From Chitinophaga sp. CF118 (lineage in GTDB: Bacteria > Bacteroidota > Bacteroidia > Chitinophagales > Chitinophagaceae), in NCBI RefSeq assembly GCF_900112615.1, contig NZ_FOMK01000001.1, forward strand, positions 930,001-994,000: a stretch of DNA of 64,000 bases. Reading direction: 5' to 3'. Below, in pieces: positions 1 to 8,545 of this stretch. A program made the position numbers and the translations under genes. The notes beneath the pieces were generated by a model. It was not told where the DNA came from. It did no database searches and saw nothing but the letters and a program-made list of their open reading frames with translations. The number at the start of each line of letters is the position of its first letter. Position 1 is the first letter of the stretch.

Positions 1-363
1 GCCGTTAAACAAATAGGCGCAGATACTACGTCTTTAGTTTCGGATTCAACTACTCTCAGGCCACAGGCTGGCCCCTACTCGCCTGAATGTTATAAGGCGA
101 TTACTGATATTGTGTTAAGCTCCAGTTTTAAATCTGATGATGCTAAAAAGGAAAATATCAAAGTGAGGATAGACAGGCAGATAAACAGTAAACTCATTAT
201 ACAACTCTTTGCCAGCGAAAAAGACCATGAATCCACCCTGGGATGGTTAAGACTGGATAAGGCTAATGAGAAACTGGAAGATATCACAATAGATCCGGAC
301 AAACCGGTATTACTTGATTATGATAAGACTTTAATAAGTGCATTAAGACAACATTGCCCGTAA
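1..363 (+). CDS. C-terminal part of an unidentified protein (5' end outside window)
   Basis: The frame is open from base 1 to a TAA at 361-363, giving 120 residues with no start in the window. A GTG at 112 is in frame but nothing marks it as the true start. The segment is polar and lysine/aspartate rich, with a single cysteine pair region (CYKAI near residue 31 and a terminal HCP). It looks like the end of a secreted or periplasmic protein, but I do not recognise the family. A hairpin that can act as terminator follows 20 bases later. The coding call rests on the uninterrupted frame and the convergent layout with the receptor gene downstream. Confidence 0.6.
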   Translation, partial: AVKQIGADTTSLVSDSTTLRPQAGPYSPECYKAITDIVLSSSFKSDDAKKENIKVRIDRQINSKLIIQLFASEKDHESTLGWLRLDKANEKLEDITIDPDKPVLLDYDKTLISALRQHCP

Positions 364-382
364 AAAAATATCAATAAAAACA

Positions 383-445
383 CCGACTCCGTAGACTCCC
401 TGTTTATAATATTTAACAGAAGAATCTACGGAGCCGGATTTTATA
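383..445. terminator. Bidirectional rho-independent terminator
   Basis: A 13-bp stem (CCGACTCCGTAGA at 383-395 pairing with 425-437) carries a T-rich tail on the plus side and an A-rich flank (TTTTTATTGA on the minus strand) on the other. It sits between the convergent partial CDS and the TonB-dependent receptor gene, so it can end both transcripts. Confidence 0.75.
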
Positions 446-459
446 CATGTCCCCCTTAA

Positions 460-2916
460 TTACTTAAAATCTATTGGTATTGTTACTTTCACGCTGAAAT
501 TCCTCCCCATATTGAATACTCCATTACGACCAGTCACTTCATTTTCAGGACCATATTTCAAACGGCTCAGGTGATTCTGGTAGGCCACATCAGTGATGTT
601 ATTGGCAGCCAGGTGTAAAGAGAATAATACTTTATTGTTTTTGTTTACAAAGTCAGTCCCCAATCCTGCATTAAACAAAGTATAACCAGGTGTGGCAGTT
701 TCTGTCTGATAAGCATAGAATACATCATTCTGCGCAAAGGTTTTATCCATTTCGATGCCGATGTAGGCATTCTGCATAACACCTCCTACCTTTTTAAATT
801 TCCCTTTCAGTTCTGATAACCAGCGACCAGCAGGAATATTAGGCAGATATTTAGTAGAGTCGGTGGCATTGGGAGAGATTGCCTTTACATAAGAAACTGT
901 GTTCTCAAAATGCAGCCAGTCGATCGGATGCGGATGAATATCCAGTGTAAATTCGCCACCATACAAGTTAGCGGTGCTCTGCTGATATTTGAAAGCGCTA
1001 TATCCTTCACTATTATCTACGGTAGGAATGGAATCATTACCCGCAGCATTCTGCAATTTACGACTGTAGATGAAGTTGGATATATGATTATAGAATACAC
1101 TGGCAGCTACCGATACATGTTCTGAATTAAAATCCACACCGGCATCTCCCTGCGTACTTACTTCGGGTTTCAGATCATTATTGCCGTACTCATACTTGAT
1201 GGTTCCTTCATGTACCCCATTGGCAGCCAGTTCGGAAATATTAGGAGCCCTAAAACCACGTGCAGCATTCAGTTTCAATGTAACCTTATCACTGGCAGCA
1301 TAACTGAATCCAACACTCCCGGAAATGTTAGAGAAGTTTTTATCGAGACTGCTGAATTTAGTTTCACCACCTGTACCTACGGGTTTGCCATCATCATCCA
1401 GAGAAAGTGATTTTGTTTTCATAGAACGGTTATCGAACCGCAGTCCACCACTCAGAGTAAGTTTATTAAATGTTTTACTGGTAACCGCAAACACACCTGC
1501 ATCAAACAAGTCATAAGCAGGAATCAGGAATTCCTTACTGGAAGAAATATCGTTATGCTGCTGCATACCATTTACGCCAATGGTTGTTTGCCAGCCCTTC
1601 ATTTCCGGAAGGAAATATTTCAATCCGTAATTGAACGTATTTAATTTCAGGTATAACCCTGCCTCATTGGGGCTTAATACATCTTCAAATTCCTGACGAC
1701 GGTTCCACTGGTAACCCAGAGTTAATGCAAGACGTCCCCCATTATTCAGATAAAGATTATTATCCCATACCAATTTCTGGTGATTGATCTGCTGACGGGG
1801 TAAGCCTAAGCTGTAAGATTTGAAATCGCTATTGGTAGCTACGGCTTCATCTTCTGTACCATTGTTATTAACTGGTTTAATAAATTTGCCTTCTGCATTA
1901 CGTTCTCCTTCTACAATACCGAGGTGCTGATTAAAAGAAGTAAAACTCAGGCTGGAAGATCCCCAGCTTTTATTAAGACCGATTGCAGCTCCAAAATTGG
2001 TGTTATTAAATCCGGAGCCATACACATAACCGTCGTATTTATTCTGATAGTCGTGCGCCCATTTCTGAGTACCATATACACTCCAGTTAAAACCGTTCTG
2101 GTTACCGGCGATATCAGCGTGATAAGCGATCTGACCGTTATTGGAGAGATAGTTAGCGGCCACATTTCCTTTGATATGACCAAGTGGCACCGGACCAGGC
2201 GGCACGATATTCACCACACCTGCCAGTGCATCAGAACCGTATACCAGTGAAGCGGGACCCTTCAGCACTTCCACTTTGCTGACGTTATAATCATCCACCT
2301 CAATACCATGTTCATCCCCCCATTGCTGTCCTTCCTGGCGAATGTCATTACTTACAACCACTACGCGGTTGTAACCTAATCCGCGAATGAAAGGTTTGGA
2401 GATAGCCGGACCTGTAGTCAGCTGACTAACACCCGGTAATTTAGCGATAGCATCTATGATATTGGTGGAGATATTGGCATCAAGATAATCCCTTCTTACA
2501 ATACTTACTGGTGTAGGTGTTTGTTTTAAGGTAGTAGCCATGCTCACACCGGTAATTACGACTTCATTCTTTTCTATCAGTGTTTCGGACAGATAGATAT
2601 CGAGAGTTGTAGAACCATTGATCTGAGCAGCCTGCGTAAAAGCAGCATACCCGATATAATGAGCTTCTACAAGGTATCTTCCTTTTGGCAGGTTTTTGAT
2701 GGTGTAATGGCCCTGTGCATCAGCCGAAGCACCTACATGAAGATCCGGCAGGTAAATAGTAGCGCCGGGTAATGGGGTGTTTGATGATTTATCCCTAACG
2801 GTTCCGCTTAATGTATTATCGGCAATTTCGTCCGGTATGTTTAAAGCAGATGCCGCTGGCAATACCAGCATCAATACGGCGATTGCTCCTAATATAGAGA
2901 CACGTAAATAGTGCAT
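460..2916 (-). CDS. TonB-dependent outer membrane receptor, probably metal (zinc/copper) or heme uptake
   Basis: This is an 818-residue outer-membrane gated channel that takes up a ligand using TonB energy. After a signal peptide (about 1-24), a carboxypeptidase-regulatory-like beta-sandwich spans about 36-115 (LSGTVRD through the DIYLSE strand). The plug follows at about 120-240, with IRGLGYNRVVVV and VEVLKGPASLVYGSDALAG, and then a barrel ending in ...NFSVKVTIPIDFK. The plug contains GQQWGDEHGIEVD, a type seen in receptors of the ZnuD/CopA sort, which I take as a hint of metal uptake rather than proof. It is the second gene of a minus-strand pair with the His-rich peptide at 3024-3350, 107 bases upstream, and probably shares its promoter at about 3369-3397. 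Length is normal for the family. The substrate is inferred. Confidence 0.9.
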   Translation of the reverse strand: MHYLRVSILGAIAVLMLVLPAASALNIPDEIADNTLSGTVRDKSSNTPLPGATIYLPDLHVGASADAQGHYTIKNLPKGRYLVEAHYIGYAAFTQAAQINGSTTLDIYLSETLIEKNEVVITGVSMATTLKQTPTPVSIVRRDYLDANISTNIIDAIAKLPGVSQLTTGPAISKPFIRGLGYNRVVVVSNDIRQEGQQWGDEHGIEVDDYNVSKVEVLKGPASLVYGSDALAGVVNIVPPGPVPLGHIKGNVAANYLSNNGQIAYHADIAGNQNGFNWSVYGTQKWAHDYQNKYDGYVYGSGFNNTNFGAAIGLNKSWGSSSLSFTSFNQHLGIVEGERNAEGKFIKPVNNNGTEDEAVATNSDFKSYSLGLPRQQINHQKLVWDNNLYLNNGGRLALTLGYQWNRRQEFEDVLSPNEAGLYLKLNTFNYGLKYFLPEMKGWQTTIGVNGMQQHNDISSSKEFLIPAYDLFDAGVFAVTSKTFNKLTLSGGLRFDNRSMKTKSLSLDDDGKPVGTGGETKFSSLDKNFSNISGSVGFSYAASDKVTLKLNAARGFRAPNISELAANGVHEGTIKYEYGNNDLKPEVSTQGDAGVDFNSEHVSVAASVFYNHISNFIYSRKLQNAAGNDSIPTVDNSEGYSAFKYQQSTANLYGGEFTLDIHPHPIDWLHFENTVSYVKAISPNATDSTKYLPNIPAGRWLSELKGKFKKVGGVMQNAYIGIEMDKTFAQNDVFYAYQTETATPGYTLFNAGLGTDFVNKNNKVLFSLHLAANNITDVAYQNHLSRLKYGPENEVTGRNGVFNMGRNFSVKVTIPIDFK

Positions 2917-3023
2917 AAAAAGTCTTATTTATATTTTTTGTGCGGACTGGCATCATGTCCGCTGTACGCGAATAATTAAAAAGCAGGTATAGCCTGCTCC
3001 GGAAAGAGTAAATGGGTAGAGGT

Positions 3024-3350
3024 TTATGCGACAGGAGGTGCGCGGAGCGATAATGCCCTGAATGGAATATACCTGACAACAGGCATAAATGGTGAAGCGT
3101 AATTCCAGATGATATGCTGTACGGATACCTGGTAGAAAGCGGTTACGTGTTCGTAAGGTTCCGGTTCTATCTGGAGGTAAGCACAATGCTGGTGTTTAGC
3201 TGAAAACGCGGTGATATCATGAGATATGGTAGTATCTTTTGTATCATGATGTTCCAGGAACTGGTGAATAAACTCCCTGGGGATAGTATTAAATGTAAAT
3301 ACACCCAGGAGCGTGACCGCCAATATTTTATATAGAAAGTTCTTCTTCAC
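3024..3350 (-). CDS. Small His-rich exported protein ending in RAPPVA, partner of the TonB receptor
   Basis: A 108-residue protein begins with an N-terminal hydrophobic segment (about 8-22, LAVTLLGVFTF) that looks like a signal peptide or anchor. A histidine-rich stretch follows (FLEHHDTKD, SHDITAFSAKHQHC) with a single cysteine. The C-terminus is ALSLRAPPVA. Small proteins of this shape, with His/Cys and a RAPP or RGPP tail, often precede TonB receptors for copper or zinc (the DUF2946 family in Proteobacteria is a comparable case). Membership in a named family is not established here. A promoter-like TACCTTTG lies just upstream on the minus strand. The gene and the receptor probably form one metal-responsive operon. 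The role could be metal binding, sensing or delivery. Confidence 0.75.
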   Translation of the reverse strand: MKKNFLYKILAVTLLGVFTFNTIPREFIHQFLEHHDTKDTTISHDITAFSAKHQHCAYLQIEPEPYEHVTAFYQVSVQHIIWNYASPFMPVVRYIPFRALSLRAPPVA

Positions 3351-3368
3351 CAGTTATTAAGACGAAGA

Positions 3369-3397
3369 CAAAGGTAAGAAAATTAACTTATTTGCAA
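3369..3397 (-). promoter_or_regulatory. Bacteroidota-type sigma-70 promoter for the metal-receptor operon
   Basis: On the minus strand a TACCTTTG (-7 element, TAnnTTTG; plus positions 3369-3376) follows a TTG (3395-3397) at 18 bp, which fits the Bacteroidota consensus. An 11-bp odd palindrome (CAACAATGTTG, 3395-3405) overlaps the upstream element and could be an operator for a metal repressor. The operator role is speculative. Confidence 0.5.
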
Positions 3398-3403
3398 CAA
3401 TGT

Positions 3404-3450
3404 TGAAAAAAGGAAACTCCCGGTAAAGCAATTCACTTCACCGGGAGTTT
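3404..3450 (-). terminator. Terminator of the DUF1800/DUF1501 operon
   Basis: An 11-bp stem (AAACTCCCGGT at 3414-3424 with 3440-3450) is followed on the minus strand by CCTTTTTTC. It lies 19 bases after the stop of the DUF1501 gene. Confidence 0.8.
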
Positions 3451-3468
3451 CTTTATAATTATATTTTC

Positions 3469-5049
3469 TTACTTCACTTTTAACATAGTTCTTACCTGTT
3501 GGTAAGGACCATTCTGCAAACGGGCATAATAAGTACCAGTAGCCAGTTGTTGTGCATCAAATGAAAGAGTGTATTCTCCGGCTGCCAGGATCTTATTTAC
3601 AGGTACGCCGATAAGGCGGCCCATGGTATCAAAGATCTGGATCATAGTATGTCCGCCTTTGCTTTTATATTTCAATGTTGTAGAATCAGCAAAAGGATTC
3701 GGATAGTTGGTGATCAGATTCTTGCTGCCGTTGTTAACATCATCGATAGCAGTGATCGTACCGCACGCGATGCCATTTACGATAGGCAGGCGCTGGTAAT
3801 CTTTCAGCAGAATGGTTTGCAGGGTGGTGTTATCCACACAGAACCATTGTTCCAGCAGGGATGCATATACGGAACGGAAATCGTACTGCATAGGCATGTT
3901 ATCGTTCACTGAAGTAGCATCCGGGATGGTGGGTGAGGCACCCAGTACCCCCTGGAGTACATAATCTCCAAAAATGATCATAGGAGCAGCAGCACCGTGG
4001 TCGGTACCCATACTACCATTTGATTTTATACGGCGGCCGAATTCTGAGAAGGTCATACCGGTAACGCGGCGGGACACTTTCAGACCGGTAAGGTCATCCA
4101 TAAATGCTTTAACGGCAGAAGACACACGTCCCAGCAGTTCTGCGTGATAACCGGTAGTGTTATCTCCACCTTGAGTCTGACTGGCATGCGTATCAAAATA
4201 ACCGATGCTTACCATATAGAGGCGGGTTTTTAAACCACCGGCAATAAGGCGGGCAACTATTTTGAGCTGGTCTGCCAGGCCATTATGATCCGGATAAGCA
4301 CCCTGGGCAGTCACCTTAGATGCAGCCGCTTTGATAGCATCTGCAAACTTGTTGGTTTGCCGGGCTATAGTACGGATATATTCCAGTTCTATCCCCGCGT
4401 GTGTATTAGGCACGGGGTCCTGCACACCATCTATCAGATTATAAAAGTCTGTAGAGCTGGTGATAGCAATACCCATGTTGGCATCAGGTCCCTGGAAAGC
4501 CGGGGATACGATAGAGCCTATCTGGATAGCCAGCGGATCTGTCTCCTTATCATTAGGATAATTATCCGGGAAATCGGGGTGATCTGTAGCCAGGTAACGG
4601 CCAGCCCAACCGGTCTGTAATACCTGGTTGGAATCGGAACCCGTTAACCATATATCTGTAGCACGGAAATGCGAATAATCCGGTGAAGGATAGCCCACAC
4701 TTTGTACGATGCACACTTTTCCATCATCATACAATTCCTGGATACCTTTCATCGCTGGATGAAGGCCTGTTTTAATATTATTGATCAGTGGCAGTACCTT
4801 GCCTTCAGGGATGGCAATATTGGTACGGGCTGCCTGGTATTTATCGTATACATCCAACGGAACAACCATGTTCAATCCATCATTACCACCAGCAAGCTGG
4901 ATCATGACGAGCACATGGTCATTATCTGCAGCAGCTTCCAGAGCAGCCAGCAGCGACGATGAACCAAAAGCTTTTACGGCAAACCCATTTATGAATGTGG
5001 GTAGTACGGCGGCCGGTGCGGTATATTTAAGAAAGTCTCTGCGTTTCAT
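3469..5049 (-). CDS. DUF1501 family exported protein with T9SS type A sorting domain
   Basis: The product has 526 residues. The start MKRRDFLKYTAPAAVLPTF resembles a twin-arginine signal. The body is DUF1501, a sulfatase/alkaline-phosphatase-like fold family, with AGGNDGLNMVVP at about 53-64, HPAMKG near 97, and the GTDHGAAAPMIIFGD motif at about 349-363. The last 80 residues (NYPNPFADSTTLKYKS to the end) are a typical type 9 secretion sorting domain, so the protein is likely exported to the surface or medium. It is cotranscribed with the DUF1800 gene 25 bases upstream. This pair is common in Bacteroidota and Planctomycetes, but its biochemical role is not known. Start and length are as expected. 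Confidence 0.92.
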   Translation of the reverse strand: MKRRDFLKYTAPAAVLPTFINGFAVKAFGSSSLLAALEAAADNDHVLVMIQLAGGNDGLNMVVPLDVYDKYQAARTNIAIPEGKVLPLINNIKTGLHPAMKGIQELYDDGKVCIVQSVGYPSPDYSHFRATDIWLTGSDSNQVLQTGWAGRYLATDHPDFPDNYPNDKETDPLAIQIGSIVSPAFQGPDANMGIAITSSTDFYNLIDGVQDPVPNTHAGIELEYIRTIARQTNKFADAIKAAASKVTAQGAYPDHNGLADQLKIVARLIAGGLKTRLYMVSIGYFDTHASQTQGGDNTTGYHAELLGRVSSAVKAFMDDLTGLKVSRRVTGMTFSEFGRRIKSNGSMGTDHGAAAPMIIFGDYVLQGVLGASPTIPDATSVNDNMPMQYDFRSVYASLLEQWFCVDNTTLQTILLKDYQRLPIVNGIACGTITAIDDVNNGSKNLITNYPNPFADSTTLKYKSKGGHTMIQIFDTMGRLIGVPVNKILAAGEYTLSFDAQQLATGTYYARLQNGPYQQVRTMLKVK

Positions 5050-5074
5050 AGTAATAGTATAGGTCTTTCTAAGA

Positions 5075-6730
5075 TCAGGCTAATTGATATTCAGACAGGT
5101 CCATAATGTACTTATAGAGCGTTTGCAAGCGGCTTTCTATGATCTGTTGATAGCTAGCATTGCCGGGATTGGATTTATAATCATTCCAGGCATCAGTCCA
5201 GTAATAGTCGCTGTCCGGATTCTGTCCGCTGAGTAATATGGTATTTTTAAGCCAGCTACGTGTAGCATCAGATACATCTATACGATACAGAATATCGAGA
5301 GAATCTTTTACAAGTGCAACAGGATCTGAAGGTGCAGAGAGTTGATCTGCAAAGGCCAGTACATCAATTTTGAGGCCTTCAAAACCGCCGGCGCTAACTA
5401 GGCTGTCGCTTAACCGGTTACGTTTAGGCAGTGTATCGGTATTGATCCACAATTCATGAAATTGCGGTTCCTGGTAGTAAGCATCCCAACCGGCAACAGT
5501 AGGCGGTTGTCCGATGTCCTGCAGCATTTTCGCCATATAGTCACGCATGGTATCCCAGGCGGTATAGGCATCCATGTAGGCAGTCGGGAACTTAACACCA
5601 AATTCACGGCACATACCCACAGTAAAGTCTACCGGACTTTTAATCAGGCAGGACATATTTAACGGATCATAAAAATGTTCGCTTTTAAATAATGCCCTCA
5701 GTACAGGAGCGATTTCAAAACCACTATTACGGAAAATGTCTGCCAGTGGAGAAATCACATTCGTTTCTACCGCATCATCTATCAGATAGTATACGAAGAA
5801 GCGGTATAATTTCCGGCAGATATGTTTTGCCACTTCATTGGCGGAAAAGATAATATCCAGCAGTGAGTCCAGCTCAGTAGCACCAGCCGGCCCTGTTTGA
5901 CCGGAAACCTTTTTATTCAGATAGAAGTCTGAGAATTCTTTATTGGTAATTTCGTGTTGTGTAGTGTCAAAGTAGCTGGTCATTGTAACAGGATCCACTC
6001 TGAAACCGGTTAGCACGCGCGCTGCAGCTCTTACATCCTCCTCTGTATAATGAGAACCAGATCCTTTCCCTACAGTAAACAATTCCTGCAACTCACGGGC
6101 ATAGTTTTCATCTGCCACCTCTTTACCATTCAGATTACCATTCAGGTAAATCAACATAGCAGGATCCAGGGTAACCGCTTTCACCAATGCCTTGAAATTA
6201 CCCAGGCCATTTGCACGAAACATGTTATTGTACCTATATAGAAGACGGGCATCAAGCACCTTATCTGCTTCTGTTGAGAAGTGGTTATTCCAGAAGAGTA
6301 CCATTTTTTCCTGGATACTTCTACCCTGTGACAGCATTACGCTTAACCACCATGCCTGGTAGGTAGGGCGTCTCATTTTATCCAGATCAAGATCATCTGT
6401 TGCTGCAGGTGGCGGAGCTGAATTTACCCAGGTAGCTCCTGGAGCAATCCCCGTAATATCATCACCATAAGTATTTAAAGGAGAGGTAGATACTGTTGTT
6501 ATAGTTGTTAACAGCGCTTCTACTGCCTGGTCCATTCCGAGTCCTTTGCACCATGCCACGTCTGCAGGAGTAGCCCCAAACATAGTACGTTTAAGCAAAT
6601 GTACAGCCTGACCAGTATCAAATGTACCGGTATAAGCTCCAACACCGGAATCAGTACGGCCACCGGTAATATTCGCTTTCACCGCTTTCTGGCGCTGAGG
6701 AGATAGCGTAAGGAATTGTCTGCGATCCAT
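5075..6730 (-). CDS. DUF1800 family protein
   Basis: A 551-residue protein with the DUF1800 hallmarks: HLLKRTMFGATPADV at about 44-58, KMVLFWNNHFSTE at about 140-153, NENYARELQELFTVG-type region (DENYARELQELFTVG) at about 208-222, and RAAARVLTGFRVD at about 234-246. It lacks an obvious signal peptide, although it opens with a MDRRQFLTLSPQRQKA stretch carrying a twin Arg. It lies directly upstream of the T9SS-tagged DUF1501 gene, in the usual gene order for this pair. The molecular function is not established. The start at 6730 gives a sensible N-terminus and has AT-rich sequence in front. Confidence 0.92.
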   Translation of the reverse strand: MDRRQFLTLSPQRQKAVKANITGGRTDSGVGAYTGTFDTGQAVHLLKRTMFGATPADVAWCKGLGMDQAVEALLTTITTVSTSPLNTYGDDITGIAPGATWVNSAPPPAATDDLDLDKMRRPTYQAWWLSVMLSQGRSIQEKMVLFWNNHFSTEADKVLDARLLYRYNNMFRANGLGNFKALVKAVTLDPAMLIYLNGNLNGKEVADENYARELQELFTVGKGSGSHYTEEDVRAAARVLTGFRVDPVTMTSYFDTTQHEITNKEFSDFYLNKKVSGQTGPAGATELDSLLDIIFSANEVAKHICRKLYRFFVYYLIDDAVETNVISPLADIFRNSGFEIAPVLRALFKSEHFYDPLNMSCLIKSPVDFTVGMCREFGVKFPTAYMDAYTAWDTMRDYMAKMLQDIGQPPTVAGWDAYYQEPQFHELWINTDTLPKRNRLSDSLVSAGGFEGLKIDVLAFADQLSAPSDPVALVKDSLDILYRIDVSDATRSWLKNTILLSGQNPDSDYYWTDAWNDYKSNPGNASYQQIIESRLQTLYKYIMDLSEYQLA

Positions 6731-7069
6731 AAAAATGATATGGTTATATAATTATTGGGATAAATTAAAGATAATATAGGCTTTCACACAGGTCCCCAAA
6801 AGTTCCAGGTACCAAATTAATAAAAAGTTTAATTTATTGGAATTATTTTATTGGTAAAAGGGGGTATGTAAACGTAGTTAACCTGGAGAATTTAATTAAA
6901 AGCATGATTATCAACACAAAGTACAAGAAAAATTCATTCCCGCCATCCTGGTAATCTGATACCGGAAAGTGATGTAACCCGGATCCTGGATCAACGAATC
7001 CCCTCTGTAAACTTCAAACAGGATTATTTAACCAGGAAGTGACATTGACTGTACAGATGTTTCTATATG

Positions 7070-7178
7070 CTTATAAGCTGCTAGGCCTCTTCCTATAAGG
7101 TTCTACCTAGGTTTATATAAGCTTAGCTTATAGGAACCTTATAAGAAGGTTATAGGAAGGTAGGTAGCAGCTTATAAG
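7070..7178. repeat. Long imperfect inverted repeat built from TATAAG/CTTATA words
   Basis: CTTATAAGCTGCTA at 7070-7083 is matched by TAGCAGCTTATAAG at the far end (to 7178), and inner blocks such as TTCCTATAAGG (7090-7100) and TATAGGAAGG (7151-7160) also pair. The centre is a short palindrome around ATAAGCTTAGCTTAT (7118-7132). The whole can fold into one long hairpin of about 50 bp per arm with several mismatches. There is no T-tract, so it is not a standard terminator. Confidence 0.7.
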
Positions 7179-7250
7179 AAAAGAGGATTTATACAGTACC
7201 ATAACAGGTTTCAGGGTGATGAAAAGGCGAAAAACGGGGTATTTGAGGCA

Positions 7251-7284
7251 AAAAGAGGGAGTATGACCATCTCCCTCTTTCTTA
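7251..7284 (-). terminator. Terminator downstream of the SnoaL/ABM gene
   Basis: A 10-bp stem, AAAGAGGGAG (about 7252-7261) with CTCCCTCTTT (7271-7280), leaves a run of five T on the minus strand. It lies about 70 bases beyond the stop at 7352. Confidence 0.65.
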
Positions 7285-7351
7285 TTAAATGATTATGTAT
7301 AGAATTTAATACCGGAACAATCTTAGCCGAAAGTAGTCAGGCCTTAAGATC

Positions 7352-8176
7352 CTAATAGTCATCCAGTTTTGAGTAAACACCTCTGTCAGCAATAACATTT
7401 AATCTTTTCAACATTGCTGGCATATCAACTCCCTGTTTTTTATATTCTGCCTGTACCGCTTCTTTTGCTTTATTTAATGCAGCTGCATTTTCCCATAAGG
7501 CGACAGTAATACAAATCAGATTCCCATTCTCATCTGTACGCTCATATGCAGCATCTTCAATAAATCCGGGTAACTGTTTAATGAAGTTCCGGTTAATACG
7601 TACCCTTTCATAAAACTCATTCTTCGCATTGGCGGGCACCAGGAACTTATCAATGAAGCGAACATTGTCCTTACCTGATTTCCTGGCTAACAAGGTTAAA
7701 TCAAGTGGTAATACCTCTAACTCCTGTTGGAACCCTAAACGGTCTGTCAGAATATACGTATCCGTTACTTTACCATCATTCAATTCATAAATACCAATTC
7801 CATCATTTGTAATCAGTTTACCTGTTGCCGCAATATTTCTAAATGACGCAGTATGAGTGCCATGTAACTTCCATCTTACAACTACCTTATTTCCTTCACC
7901 GATCAGGTCCTTTATTTCCCACTGCATATCTGGAAAAGCCTTTATAAGTGGAGTAACATTTTCTTCAAATCCGGCGGCGCCTTTCTTCCCCTGAACACCT
8001 ATATAATCTTCAGATATGAAATCGCTGAGTAAGGCCATGTTTCTCTTATTCAGAGATTCTTCATACAGTTTCCGTATTACTTCTTTGTTTCTTTCCATGT
8101 TAGATTTATTATTAGTTAATTGGGCATCAGAGATCACGGGGATCATTAGAATAGCTAATATCAGAATTGATTTCAT
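7352..8176 (-). CDS. SnoaL-like ester cyclase fused to an antibiotic-biosynthesis-monooxygenase-like domain
   Basis: The product has 274 residues with a short signal-like N-terminus (MKSILILAILMIPVISDAQ). The first domain, about 27-150, is a SnoaL/ester-cyclase NTF2-like fold (NKEVIRKLYEESLNKRN, then FPDMQWEIKDLIGEG and VVVRWKLHGTHTASF). The second, about 165-270, looks like a ferredoxin-like ABM/dimeric alpha-beta barrel (NEFYERVRINRNFIKQLPGF, ALWENAAALNKAKEAV). SnoaL-like proteins usually stand alone, so the fusion is notable. The substrate is unknown. A cytosolic start at Met27 is also possible, which would make the protein non-secreted. It is transcribed alone and divergently from the transglutaminase-like gene. 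Confidence 0.8.
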   Translation of the reverse strand: MKSILILAILMIPVISDAQLTNNKSNMERNKEVIRKLYEESLNKRNMALLSDFISEDYIGVQGKKGAAGFEENVTPLIKAFPDMQWEIKDLIGEGNKVVVRWKLHGTHTASFRNIAATGKLITNDGIGIYELNDGKVTDTYILTDRLGFQQELEVLPLDLTLLARKSGKDNVRFIDKFLVPANAKNEFYERVRINRNFIKQLPGFIEDAAYERTDENGNLICITVALWENAAALNKAKEAVQAEYKKQGVDMPAMLKRLNVIADRGVYSKLDDY

Positions 8177-8545
8177 TGTTTTTTTTTACAAAAGTAGCTA
8201 TGGCTCAAAAGGGAGGATTGTAAAAAATCATTGATCTTTTATGGGAACAATAACGTCCAGATATAGATAAACAGAATTCATCTGAAAATTTGGAAAATCT
8301 GAATTTTATTGCTAATCTTGTTTCATTGCCAACCATGTGGCAGCCCGGCCTGTGGGATGTTATAGTATTTGTGCCTGACTCGGTATAAATCCATGGAATA
8401 TCGTTGACCTGTTTACCAGTAAATAACTTTTATATCCCGTTTATTGCCATCCTGAAGGAGTTTGACTATGCTGATGTAATCATTAAATAATAGGGATTGG
8501 GGCTTGGGACAGGCGACAGCCTATTTATTAAAATTCAAATTCATT
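8177..8545. other. Divergent intergenic region
   Basis: This 369-base stretch separates two divergent genes and must contain both promoters. I see no gene, long repeat or clear -7/-33 pair in it. Confidence 0.5.

Larger units (their letters stand above)
6731..7351. other. Long intergenic region between the DUF1800 gene and the SnoaL/ABM gene
   Basis: This 620-base stretch holds no convincing gene on either strand. It contains the promoter region of the DUF1800 operon near 6731-6900 (AT-rich), a long imperfect inverted repeat at 7070-7178, and a terminator at 7251-7284 serving the gene at 7352-8176. The remainder shows no recognisable feature. Confidence 0.6.
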
